A DNA stretch of 48,672 bases, taken from NCBI GenBank assembly GCA_019240655.1, contig JAFAXX010000070.1, forward strand, positions 1-48,672, given 5' to 3'. Shown here piece after piece: positions 16,740 to 24,646 of the stretch (position 1 is its first letter; each line of letters starts with the position of its first letter). The DNA comes from Solirubrobacterales bacterium. GTDB lineage: Bacteria; Actinomycetota; Thermoleophilia; Solirubrobacterales; Solirubrobacteraceae. Below the pieces are notes generated by a model. The model was not told where the DNA came from. It made no database searches and saw only the letters and a list, made by a program, of their open reading frames with translations. A program made the translations under genes and the position numbers.

Positions 16740-17096
16740 TCAGAGACGTTGCAGTTGCCGTTCGGCTTGGCGCACCGCCGTCGCGATCCCCTCGCTGCCG
16801 ATGAGGTGATGGAAGCCCCTGACCAGCGGGCGGACCGCGGCGAGCCCGAGCCGGCCCTGGGCGCCGATCGCCTCGACCCGCGCTTCCGAGTGCAACGTGG
16901 TGCGCCCATCGCCGGGCGCGTCCACCCAGTGCGCGAACACCACGCGCGCTGTCCCCGGTCGCGCCCACACGCGGAACTCGTGCGGGTCGGTGAGCGTCGG
17001 ATAGTCGCGCCGGAGCGTCCAGATTCGACCGACCAGCCCGGAAACGAGCGCTCCCTCATCCTCCTCGAGGACCATGAACGGCGGGTTGCGGAACAA
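16740..17096 (-). CDS. Conserved-looking hypothetical protein with unclear start
   Basis: The canonical TTG start gives 118 residues beginning LFRNPPFMVLEEDEGALVSG. The same frame stays open upstream to 17297 and reads convincingly as protein: RLDTWLPAPSLRVAHRRESA, then LWRAAQAVRLSDTRTLGRLI. The real protein is therefore probably about 180 residues, but the extension contains no ATG, GTG or TTG; ATC 17288 or a CTG would be needed. The hydrophobic/charged pattern with alternating strands and the C-terminal helix (GFHHLIGSEGIATAVRQAER) could be an SRPBCC-like fold; this is a guess. The function is unknown. Confidence 0.55.
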   Translation of the reverse strand: MFRNPPFMVLEEDEGALVSGLVGRIWTLRRDYPTLTDPHEFRVWARPGTARVVFAHWVDAPGDGRTTLHSEARVEAIGAQGRLGLAAVRPLVRGFHHLIGSEGIATAVRQAERQLQRL

Positions 17097-17403
17097 CTCG
17101 TCGAAGGCCGCCTCGGCGGGAACGCCGGGGATCCGCCAGCGGATCAGCCGGCCGAGCGTGCGGGTGTCGGAGAGCCGGACGGCCTGGGCGGCGCGCCACA
17201 GCTCCTGCGCCGAAGCGGCGCTCTCACGTCGGTGTGCGACCCGCAGGCTGGGAGCGGGCAGCCAGGTGTCGAGACGGACGGACGCGATCGGGCAATCCTA
17301 AAGAGGCGGATTCGGCGGCCTTTGGGTGAGCCCGCCGGGGCGGACAAGCTGCCGGTGATCGGCGGTGAAGGGGACCGGGCGGGCGTCCCTGGAGCACCAC
17401 AAC

Positions 17404-18132
17404 GTGAATGAGACCGCGTCGCCGAGCGGTCTGCGCGCGTCGCCGCGCCGTCGCGGGCGCGATCATCGTGGCGTGCTCACGCACGGACTTGCGCCGCTCG
17501 CGCCCGTCGCCCCGCCGGTGGCCCGGGCGATCGGGGTGCCCAGGCGACTGCCGGCGGCCGCTGGAGTGGCGATCACGTTCGACGACGGCCCGCACCCGGA
17601 GGGGACCCCCGCGGTGCTCGAGGTCCTGGCCGGTGCCGGCGCGCGGGCGACCTTCTTCCTCGTCGGCGAGCAGGTCGAGCGCCGGCCGCAGCTGGCCAGC
17701 CGGATCGCCGCCGCCGGTCACGCGATCGCCCTGCACGGCCACCGCCACCGGCTGCAGCTGCGCATGTCGGCGGCCGAGGTCGCCGCCGACCTGGCCCGGG
17801 GCGCGGCGGCGATCGCCGAGGCGACCGGGCGTCGGCCGCGACTGCACCGCCCGCCCTACGGGATCTACAGCGGCGCCGGCCTGCGGGCCGCCCGTGAAGC
17901 AGGCTTCGAGCCGCTGCTGTGGTCGCGCTGGGGCAAGGACTGGCGGAGGTTCACGACGCCGCGGCGGATCGCGGCGCGCGCGACCCGGGATGTGACCGCG
18001 GGCGACGTGATCTTGCTGCACGACGCCGACTTCTACAGCTCCCGGCACTCGCACCGCAGGACCGTCGCCGCGCTGCCGACGATACTCAGCCTGCTGAGAT
18101 CCGCTGGACTCGATACCGTCTTACCGGCGTGA
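17404..18132 (+). CDS. Polysaccharide deacetylase (NodB homology domain)
   Basis: About 242 residues, carbohydrate esterase 4 fold. Motif 1 is ITFDDGPHPEGT (catalytic and metal Asp), motif 2 HGHRH (metal His pair), motif 3 RPPYGIYS, motif 4 LWSRWGKDW, motif 5 VILLHDAD. It removes N-acetyl groups from a polysaccharide or glycolipid. No signal peptide is seen, so it may act in the cytoplasm or need another start. GTG 17404 is chosen for the GGAG nine bases upstream; GTG 17365 and GTG 17473 are also in frame. It is followed by a DegT aminotransferase and a fusion protein that itself carries a degenerate deacetylase domain, so the three probably act on one sugar. Confidence 0.88.
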   Translation: MNETASPSGLRASPRRRGRDHRGVLTHGLAPLAPVAPPVARAIGVPRRLPAAAGVAITFDDGPHPEGTPAVLEVLAGAGARATFFLVGEQVERRPQLASRIAAAGHAIALHGHRHRLQLRMSAAEVAADLARGAAAIAEATGRRPRLHRPPYGIYSGAGLRAAREAGFEPLLWSRWGKDWRRFTTPRRIAARATRDVTAGDVILLHDADFYSSRHSHRRTVAALPTILSLLRSAGLDTVLPA

Positions 18133-18198
18133 TTGCGGGGAGCATGGCGCCGGCGCCTGGCCGGAGGCGCACGTGCCCCGCGCTGAGCATCCACCACC

Positions 18199-19227
18199 AT
18201 GAGCACTGCAGCTGCCTCCTCGACCTCGAGCGCGCCTGACTTCGCGCGCTTCGCGATCGGCTTCGACCACCGTGACCGGGCGCGCCTGCACGCGCTGATC
18301 GACGAGGTCCTCGATTCGGAGCGCTGGTCGGAGGCGGCGATGGTCTCGCGCTTCGAAGCGGCGTGGGAGGCCTACCAGGCGGCCCCCGCGGTGGCGCTGT
18401 CGAGTTGGGCCGGCGGCGCGCTGGCGGCGCTCGGGTTCGCGGGGGTCGAGGGGGAGACCGTCCTGTGCCCGTCGAACACGTTCATGGCCACCCCGCTGGC
18501 CGCGCTGCACGCCGGCGCGGAGGTGCGCTTCGTCGATTGCAACCGCGAGGATCTCTGCATGTCGTACGCGTCGTTCGAAGAGCAGGCCGAGCGGCACCGC
18601 CCCCGGGCGGCGATCCTGGTTCACATCGGCGGACACATCGCGTTCGACAGCGAGCGGATCGCGGCCTACTGCCGGGAGCACGACATCTTCCTGCTCGAGG
18701 ACTGCGCGCACGCCCACGGCGCGTCGTGGAACGGCCGCCAGGCGGGGAGCTACGGCGACGCCGGCGTCTACTCGCTCTACGCGACCAAGACGATCTCGAC
18801 CGGGGAGGGCGGAGTGCTCGTCTCGGGCCGCCCCGAGCTGATCGACTACGCACGTGATTTCCGCAACTACGGCAAGCCCGGCTTCGAGGTCCGGGGGCTC
18901 AACTTCCGGATGAACGAGTTCACCGCCGCGCTCGGGCTCGTGCAGATCGAGCGCCTGCCGGAGATCGTGGCCTGGAAGAACGAGGTCGCGCGCGCGCACC
19001 TCGACCCCGCGTACCCGAACCGGCTCGAGCTTCCCGAGGGAATGACCTCGGGCCTCTACAAGTACGTGGTGTTCGACTGGCTCGAGCGCTCGACCGGGCG
19101 CGTCTACGACGAGCTCTGCCACCGGATCATGGGCCATGACGTGACGCTGCCGAATTCCGACTGGGCCGCGCACAACCATTCCTGCGTCCCGCTGTACTAC
19201 CGTCCGGAGCGCGGCGACCGAGAATGA
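18199..19227 (+). CDS. DegT/DnrJ/EryC1/StrS-family aminotransferase
   Basis: A 342-residue fold-type I PLP enzyme of the sugar aminotransferase family. It has LSSWAGGALAALGFAGVEGE, CPSNTFMATPLAALHAGAEV, VHIGGHIA, LLEDCAHAHGASWNGRQAGS (PLP-binding Asp) and YSLYATKTISTGEGGVLVS with the Schiff-base lysine. RGLNFRMNEFTAALGLVQIE is also typical. It should transaminate a keto-sugar nucleotide to an amino sugar. It is somewhat shorter than the usual 370-400 residues. Its TGA overlaps the ATG of the next gene (ATGA), so it is coupled to the epimerase-glycosyltransferase fusion. Confidence 0.9.
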   Translation: MSTAAASSTSSAPDFARFAIGFDHRDRARLHALIDEVLDSERWSEAAMVSRFEAAWEAYQAAPAVALSSWAGGALAALGFAGVEGETVLCPSNTFMATPLAALHAGAEVRFVDCNREDLCMSYASFEEQAERHRPRAAILVHIGGHIAFDSERIAAYCREHDIFLLEDCAHAHGASWNGRQAGSYGDAGVYSLYATKTISTGEGGVLVSGRPELIDYARDFRNYGKPGFEVRGLNFRMNEFTAALGLVQIERLPEIVAWKNEVARAHLDPAYPNRLELPEGMTSGLYKYVVFDWLERSTGRVYDELCHRIMGHDVTLPNSDWAAHNHSCVPLYYRPERGDRE

Positions 19228-21935
19228 GGGTTCTGGTCACAGGCGGATCGGGCTTCATCGGCTCCCACGTGGTCGACAAGCTGCGTGCGCGCGGCCACGA
19301 GCCGGTCATCTACGACCTCCGCCCGTCGCCGTGGCACGAGCGGGGAACGGTCGACACCGTGCTCGGGTCGATCACCGACCGCGAGGCGCTGGAGCGCGCA
19401 CTGCACAGCTGCGACGCGGTCGCGCACCTGGCCGCGGTGGCCGACGTCAACGACGTGCACGCCTCACCGGAGGACGCCGAGCGCATCAACGCCCGCGGCA
19501 CCGTCTCGGTGCTCGAGGCCGCGCGCCGCGCCGGCGTCCAGCGGATCGTCTACGCCAGCACGATCTGGGTCTACTCCGACTGCCGCGAGGACGCCGTGGA
19601 CGAGGACACCTTGTTGCCGGCGCCGAGCCATCTGTACACGAGCACCAAGCTGGCCGGCGAGCTCTACTGCAAGGCCTACCAGGAGCTCTACGGGATCGAC
19701 TACACGATCCTCCGCTTCGGCATCCCGTACGGCCCGCGGGCGCGGGAGGCGGCCGTGATCCCGGCGTTCGTGAACAAGGCGCTGCGGGGCGAGCCTCTGA
19801 CGTTGGCCGGCGACGGCTCGCAGTCACGCCGGTTCGTCTACGTGGAAGACCTCGCCGACGGTGTCGCCCGCGGGCTGAGCGACCTGGCGGCGAACCGCGT
19901 CTACAACCTGGCCAGCGACGAGAACGTGACGATCAAGCAGATTGCCGAGACCGTCCAGCACCTGGTCGGGAACGTCTCGATCGAGTACACGCCGGCCCGC
20001 CCAGGCGACTTCGGCGGCAAGGTCGTCTGCTCGCGGCGTGCGCTGGCGGAGCTCGGCTGGAGCGCCTCGACGCCGTTTTCCGAGGGCGTTCGCCGGTACG
20101 TCGAGTGGCGCCGCGAGCAGGCCGCGCTGGCCGCTGCGCGCGAGGCGCAGGCGGTGATTCCGGCCGGAGAGCCGGACTCCGAGTCACGGCCGCGCCAGGT
20201 GCTGATCATCTCGGCGGACATCGGCGAGGGCCACGACCTGCCTGCCCGCGCCGTCGCCCGCGAGTTCCGCGACGAGGATCCCGATGCGCAGGTCTCGATC
20301 GTCAACGGGCTGCCCGCCATGGGCTGGCTGCTGACCCGCCTGCTGCGTGAGAACTCGGCGTTCATGTTCCGCTGGGTCCCGTGGTGGTTTGACTTCCAGT
20401 ACCGCCTGTTCATGAACTTCGCTCCCACGCGGTGGCTGGCCCGGTGGCTGCTGACCGCGCTCGGCCACCGCGGGCTGATGCGCCTGATCCGGGCCCACAA
20501 CCCGGACCAGATCGTCTCCACCTACCCCGGCGTCACCGCGGTGCTCGGCGAGTTACGCCGGCGCGGGCGCCTCGACGTGCCGTGTTATTCGTCGATCACC
20601 GATCTCGCCGGGCTGCACTTCTGGGCCCATCCCGGCATAGACCTGCACTTCATCACCCACCCGGAGTCGGCCGAGGAGGTCGAGGAGATCGCCGGTCCGG
20701 GCAGCGTCCGCTGGGCCAAGCCGCCGAGCTCCCCCGCGTTCCTGGCCGCGCGCTCGCGCGCCGATGCCCGCCGCGCGCTCGCGTTGCCGCCCGACGGCCG
20801 CGTGATCGCCGTCTCCGGCGGTGGGTGGGGGGTCGGCGACCTGCTCGGCGCCACCGCGGTCGCCCTTCAGGTGCCCGACGCGATCGTGCTGTGTCTGTGC
20901 GGGCGCAACGACAAGCTGCGCGCGCGCGTGACCCAGCGCTTCGGCGATGAGCCGCGCCTGCGCGTGATGGGCTTCACCGACCGGATGAGCGACGTGCTCG
21001 CGGCCACCGACGCGCTGATTCACTCGAGCGCCGGACTGACCGTCCTCGAGGCGATCATCCGCGGCTGCCCGGTCGTCTCCTATGGCTTCGGATACGGTCA
21101 CGTGCGGGCGTCGAACGCGGCTCTCGAGCGCTTCGGCCTCGCCCAGGTGGCGCGCGAGGAGGCCGAGCTCCGTCCCGCGGTCGAGCGCGCCCTGGAGCAG
21201 CGGCCCGAGCCCGACGGCTCGTTCGCTCGCCGCCCGTCGACCGCGTCCCTGATCCTCGGCGACGAGCGGCGCGCGCGTCAGCTCCCGCGCTGGCGGGTGC
21301 GCACCGCGCGCGCGGTCACCGCTACCGCGGCCGTCGTCGCCGCCATCGGGTGGACGCTGACCGCCGGCGCCTCCTACACGGTCGTCTCGCGGTTCGCGCA
21401 CATGCGCCCGGTTACCGCGGTGTCGACCGGGCGGCCCGAGGTCGGGGTGCTGATCGACGCCCCGGTCGGACAGGTCCCCGAGCTCGCCGGGACGCTCTCG
21501 GCCCTCGGGATCCATGCCTCGTTCACGGTCGGCCAGGCGTATCCGGCGGCGGTCCTCAGCGTGTACGGCGATCAGACCCTCCCGCGCCTGCCCACCGGGG
21601 GGCTCGTCCGCTGGCTGCGCACACGCGCGCAGCTGCGCCGGCTGATCCGCGAGATGGGGCTGCAGCGCCACTTCCTGTATGCGTCCAACGGGCCGAGCGT
21701 CGGGCAGTGGTGGCTGGCCCACGGCGCCGGCGGCCGGCTGGTGGCCGGTGCGGTGAAGGTCGACGACGCCGGCGACGCGCTCGGACCGCTGCGCCCCGGC
21801 GAGGTCGTGGAGCTGACGCTGACCGGTCCGGCGGAGGTGCAGCTGGTCGCCGCGCTGAGCCGCCAGCTCGCCAACGAGCACCTGACCGCGGTCCCGGTCG
21901 GCCGGCTGATGCGGGACGCCGGCAGCTCTGCCTAG
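19224..21935 (+). CDS. Fusion: NAD-dependent sugar epimerase + MGDG synthase-like glycosyltransferase + degenerate deacetylase domain
   Basis: A 903-residue, three-part protein. Residues 1-310 are an extended-SDR nucleotide-sugar epimerase/dehydratase: VTGGSGFIGSH, and the active-site Y138-x3-K142. Residues about 324-690 resemble MGDG synthase/MurG-type GT-B enzymes: ISADIGEGHDLPARAVAREF, AVSGGGWGVGDLLG, and LIHSSAGLTVLEAI, the nucleotide-sugar-binding region. A hydrophobic segment follows at about 695-718 (VTATAAVVAAIGWTLTAGAS). The last 165 residues (EVGVLIDAPVGQVPELAGTL onward) look like a NodB deacetylase that has lost TFDDGP and the HxxxH metal pair. The first two parts should be cytoplasmic and the last extracytoplasmic. 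It could make a nucleotide sugar and transfer it to a lipid. All domain assignments are by eye. Confidence 0.82.
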   Translation: MRVLVTGGSGFIGSHVVDKLRARGHEPVIYDLRPSPWHERGTVDTVLGSITDREALERALHSCDAVAHLAAVADVNDVHASPEDAERINARGTVSVLEAARRAGVQRIVYASTIWVYSDCREDAVDEDTLLPAPSHLYTSTKLAGELYCKAYQELYGIDYTILRFGIPYGPRAREAAVIPAFVNKALRGEPLTLAGDGSQSRRFVYVEDLADGVARGLSDLAANRVYNLASDENVTIKQIAETVQHLVGNVSIEYTPARPGDFGGKVVCSRRALAELGWSASTPFSEGVRRYVEWRREQAALAAAREAQAVIPAGEPDSESRPRQVLIISADIGEGHDLPARAVAREFRDEDPDAQVSIVNGLPAMGWLLTRLLRENSAFMFRWVPWWFDFQYRLFMNFAPTRWLARWLLTALGHRGLMRLIRAHNPDQIVSTYPGVTAVLGELRRRGRLDVPCYSSITDLAGLHFWAHPGIDLHFITHPESAEEVEEIAGPGSVRWAKPPSSPAFLAARSRADARRALALPPDGRVIAVSGGGWGVGDLLGATAVALQVPDAIVLCLCGRNDKLRARVTQRFGDEPRLRVMGFTDRMSDVLAATDALIHSSAGLTVLEAIIRGCPVVSYGFGYGHVRASNAALERFGLAQVAREEAELRPAVERALEQRPEPDGSFARRPSTASLILGDERRARQLPRWRVRTARAVTATAAVVAAIGWTLTAGASYTVVSRFAHMRPVTAVSTGRPEVGVLIDAPVGQVPELAGTLSALGIHASFTVGQAYPAAVLSVYGDQTLPRLPTGGLVRWLRTRAQLRRLIREMGLQRHFLYASNGPSVGQWWLAHGAGGRLVAGAVKVDDAGDALGPLRPGEVVELTLTGPAEVQLVAALSRQLANEHLTAVPVGRLMRDAGSSA

Positions 21936-21951
21936 GCTTCTCGGCGGCTTC

Positions 21952-21972
21952 CGCTGCCGGCGCCCGGCAGCG
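21952..21972 (+). terminator. GC-rich hairpin after the fusion gene
   Basis: CGCTGCCGG (21952-21960), loop CGC, CCGGCAGCG (21964-21972): a perfect 9-bp stem, 16 bases after the stop. No T-run follows, but the position and stability fit a terminator or 3' end protector for the deacetylase-aminotransferase-fusion transcript. Confidence 0.55.
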
Positions 21973-22090
21973 CGGTCACAGAGTGGGCCGCGGCGCGGGG
22001 GTGGCAGGGGTGGGGGATGGGCCGCGCTCCGCGCGGCGTCCCTGGGACCGGTCATCCGGACGCCTCGATGGCCCGGCGCCTCGCCGCGCG

Positions 22091-23053
22091 CTACCAGTGC
22101 ACGCCGGGAGTCGCCCGCGCGAACGCGCGCTGCTCGGGCGTCGGCTCCTCGGTCTCCTTCGTGGTGTCGCTCTCGCCCTCCGGAAACAGCTGGTAGGCGC
22201 GGTTGACCACGAGGTCCTGGGCGCCGGGAGCGATCGCGTAGCTCAGCTGGCCGATGCTCCCGATCGGGGTGGCGATCCGCTTCGGTCGCTTGCGGATCGC
22301 CTCCGTGATCAGGTCTGCGGCCTCGTCGGGGCTGAGCGTCGGAAAGCGGTCATAGATCTTCGTCGGGGCAATCATCGGCGTGCGGACGAGCGGCATGTAG
22401 ACGGTCGTGATGTGAACGCCGTCGCCGATCACCTCTGGGCCGACCGAGCGAGCGAAGGCGTCGAGCGCGGCCTTCGAGGCGACGTAGGCTGAGAACCTCG
22501 GCGTGTTCATCTGCAGCCCGATCGTCGAGATGTTGATGATGTGGCCCGACTGCTGCTCGCGCATTTTGGGCAGCAGGTCGAGGATCAGCTTGACCGGCGC
22601 GAAGTAGTTGAGCTGCATCGTCCGCTGGAAGTCGTGGAAGCGGTCATAGGCGCGGTCGATCGAGCGCCGGATCGACTTCCCTGCGTTGTTGACCAGGATG
22701 TCGACCGCCTCGTGCTGCTCGAGCACCTCCGCCGCCATCCGGTCGATGTCGTCGAGGTCGTTGAGGTCGCAGCGGTGGACGTAGGCGATTCCGTCCTTGG
22801 CCTCGATCTCCTCCCTGACCTGCTCGAGCTGGTCCTGGCGGCGGGCGACCAGCAGCACCGTCCCGCCGGCGTTGCCGATCTGAAGCGCTGCGGCCTTGCC
22901 GATTCCCGACGACGCGCCGGTGATGAGCACGTTTCGCCCCGTGACCGCGTCTTCGAGCGACGGCGCGAGCGCGCCACCGCCGATCGGAATCCGGTGGCTG
23001 AACGCCCGCAGAGTCCGTACGCCCTGGGCGGCGAGGTCGACCGGGTTGGCCAT
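22091..23053 (-). CDS. SDR family oxidoreductase, fatty acyl-CoA reductase-like
   Basis: About 320 residues. The Rossmann motif is ITGASSGIGKAAA, then NNAGKS and the active-site segment ISTIGLQMNTPRFSAYVASK (Ser, Tyr-x3-Lys). A long C-terminal tail follows (PKRIATPIGSIGQLSYAIAP and on to VHW). The N-terminal leader before the Rossmann fold and the C-terminal extension resemble the SDR part of mycobacterial fatty acyl-CoA reductases and related lipid-metabolism SDRs. It is probably an NADPH-dependent acyl or alcohol reductase in the cytoplasm. The Met at 23053 (MANPVDLAAQGVRTLRAF) is preferred; upstream in-frame codons look non-coding. It is divergent from imuB, 94 bp away. Confidence 0.85.
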   Translation of the reverse strand: MANPVDLAAQGVRTLRAFSHRIPIGGGALAPSLEDAVTGRNVLITGASSGIGKAAALQIGNAGGTVLLVARRQDQLEQVREEIEAKDGIAYVHRCDLNDLDDIDRMAAEVLEQHEAVDILVNNAGKSIRRSIDRAYDRFHDFQRTMQLNYFAPVKLILDLLPKMREQQSGHIINISTIGLQMNTPRFSAYVASKAALDAFARSVGPEVIGDGVHITTVYMPLVRTPMIAPTKIYDRFPTLSPDEAADLITEAIRKRPKRIATPIGSIGQLSYAIAPGAQDLVVNRAYQLFPEGESDTTKETEEPTPEQRAFARATPGVHW

Positions 23054-23131
23054 TGGCTGCCAACCTACCACCGCGAGCGCCCAGGCGATATGTCCTCCCC
23101 GCGGCGCCACGGATTCCGTCCGGCCGGCTTG

Positions 23132-23145
23132 CGAACATACGTTCG
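23132..23145 (+). promoter_or_regulatory. LexA (SOS) box before imuB
   Basis: CGAACATACGTTCG: perfect CGAAC/GTTCG arms with 4 central bases, the form of actinobacterial and Bacillus-type LexA sites. It ends two bases before the imuB ATG, so no separate ribosome-binding site fits between box and start. Identical arms recur at dnaE2. Confidence 0.88.
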
Positions 23146-23147
23146 TG

Positions 23148-24368
23148 ATGGCGCTGATCGTATGCCTCTTGCTTCCGCGTTTTCAGCTCACCACCGCGGC
23201 GGGCGGCCGCGACGAGCTGCTGCGCGGCCCGGCGGCGCTGGCCCCGGAACCGGGCGGATCCCAGCAGGTTGGCGAGGTCAGCCTGGCCGCGGAGGCGTTC
23301 GGGGTCGATCCGGGGATGCGCCTCGGCGAGGCGCTCGCCCGTTGCCCGGCGCTCAGCCTGATCCCGCCCGATCCGGCGGGCGTGGCCGACGCCTGGGAGC
23401 GGCTCCTGGTGCGTCTGGAGTCGATCGGGGCGGCGGTCGAGCCGGAACGACCCGGGCTGGTGTGCTTCGACGCCCGTGGTCTCCTGCGCCTGCACGGCAC
23501 GCGGGTCGGAGGCGACGCCGATCGGGTCAAGGGCGTGGTCGAGGCGGCGCGACGAGCGGTGCGAGCACCCGCGCGCTACGGCGTGGCGCCGGCTCGCTTC
23601 GCCGCGGTGGCGGCGGCGGCGCGGGCGAGGGCGCGCCGGCCGGTGATCGTCGCGGGCGGTCGCCGCGAGGCTCGGGCTTTCCTGGCTCCCCTTCCGGTTG
23701 CTTTGCTCCGCGCCCGGCCCGCCCTGGCCGAGCTGCCGGAAGCGCTCGAGCGCCTCGGCATCCGGACGCTCGGCGAGCTGGCCGCCCTCGCCCCGCCGGC
23801 GCTGGCCGACCGGTTCGGAACCGCCGGCGTGCTCGCCCACGAGCTGGCCAGCGGAGGCGACGGCGCGCTGCGTCCGCGCCCCGCGGGCGAGTTCCTGCGC
23901 GAGTTGCTCGAGTTGCCCGAGGCCGCCTCGGGCCTGCAGCTGGAACGGGGGCTGGGGGTGTTGATCGACCGTCTGCTGGCCCGGCGCGAGCGGCGGGGCC
24001 GGACGCTGCGCGCTGTCGTGCTGTCGGCCGCGCTGGTCGAGCGGGGAGGCACGTGGCGCGCCCCGGTGGTGTTCCGGGAGGCCCTGGCCGACCCGGTGCG
24101 GATGCGGCTCGCGCTGAGTCCCCGCCTGGCGTTGATGCCGGCGCCGGCCGAGGAGCTCAGGCTCGCCGTGGAGCGCTTTGGGCCGCCGGCGAGCGAACAG
24201 CGCGCGCTGCTCAAGGATCCCGCCGCGGCCCGGCGTGAGCGCCTGCGGGAAGCGATCCGGCAGACTCGCGCCGCCGCCGGTCCGGATGCCGCGCTGCGCG
24301 TGCTCGAGGTCGATCCGGGCTCGCGGTTCCCGGAGCGACGAGCCCTGCTGACGCCGTTTGACGGATAG
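23148..24368 (+). CDS. imuB: ImuB-type catalytically inactive Y-family polymerase homologue
   Basis: A 406-residue protein starting MALIVCLLLPRFQLTTAAGG. It has the Y-family layout, but the acidic catalytic segments are replaced: the usual SIDEA position reads VCFDARGL. The palm/fingers part includes RYGVAPARFAAVAAAARARA; a helix-hairpin-helix follows (ALERLGIRTLGELAALAPPALADRF), and the C-terminus is ALRVLEVDPGSRFPERRALL. ImuB proteins are scaffolds linking the beta clamp, ImuA' and DnaE2 during SOS mutagenesis. No QLPLW-like clamp motif was obvious. A LexA box abuts the start codon. It is followed 9 bases later by a DUF6504-like gene; dnaE2 lies 2.7 kb downstream and no imuA is seen. Confidence 0.88.
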   Translation: MALIVCLLLPRFQLTTAAGGRDELLRGPAALAPEPGGSQQVGEVSLAAEAFGVDPGMRLGEALARCPALSLIPPDPAGVADAWERLLVRLESIGAAVEPERPGLVCFDARGLLRLHGTRVGGDADRVKGVVEAARRAVRAPARYGVAPARFAAVAAAARARARRPVIVAGGRREARAFLAPLPVALLRARPALAELPEALERLGIRTLGELAALAPPALADRFGTAGVLAHELASGGDGALRPRPAGEFLRELLELPEAASGLQLERGLGVLIDRLLARRERRGRTLRAVVLSAALVERGGTWRAPVVFREALADPVRMRLALSPRLALMPAPAEELRLAVERFGPPASEQRALLKDPAAARRERLREAIRQTRAAAGPDAALRVLEVDPGSRFPERRALLTPFDG

Positions 24369-24377
24369 GGGTAAGCG

Positions 24378-24620
24378 ATGAGCGGACCTCGTCGTCTCTC
24401 CGTCCCCCGCCGGGTGGCAGTGCGTGCCGGCGAGGACGGCCTGCCGCTCGAGGTCGACGGACGCGCCGTCGACGGTGTGCGCGAGTCGTGGCTGCTCGAG
24501 GACCGCTGGTGGACCGAGCGCCCGCTGCGCCGGCGCTACTGGGAGCTGGTCACGGTGTGCGGGCGCAACGAGGTGGTCTTCCACGACCTGCTGAGCGGCC
24601 GGTGGTGGCGGCAGCGGTGA
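24378..24620 (+). CDS. DUF6504-like small protein linked to imuB
   Basis: An 80-residue protein whose second half, VDGVRESWLLEDRWWTERPL then RRRYWELVTVCGRNEVVFHD, is very characteristic: small Trp/Arg-rich proteins of this type sit next to imuB in many actinobacteria (assigned to DUF6504 from memory). No enzymatic motif is visible. It starts 9 bases after imuB, so it is almost certainly in the same SOS-controlled transcript. Its TGA overlaps a possible GTG start of the next gene. It may be an accessory of the ImuB/DnaE2 mutasome, which is an inference from context. Confidence 0.8.
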   Translation: MSGPRRLSVPRRVAVRAGEDGLPLEVDGRAVDGVRESWLLEDRWWTERPLRRRYWELVTVCGRNEVVFHDLLSGRWWRQR

Positions 24621-24646
24621 GCGAGCGCCGACGTAAACTCCGCCGG

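Noticed and set aside
14015-16804. A 929-codon open frame on the plus strand, antisense to recD2
   Set aside because: It is the mirror of a clear helicase gene; its translation is Arg/Gly/His-rich and has no domain character. Such long antisense frames are expected at this GC content.
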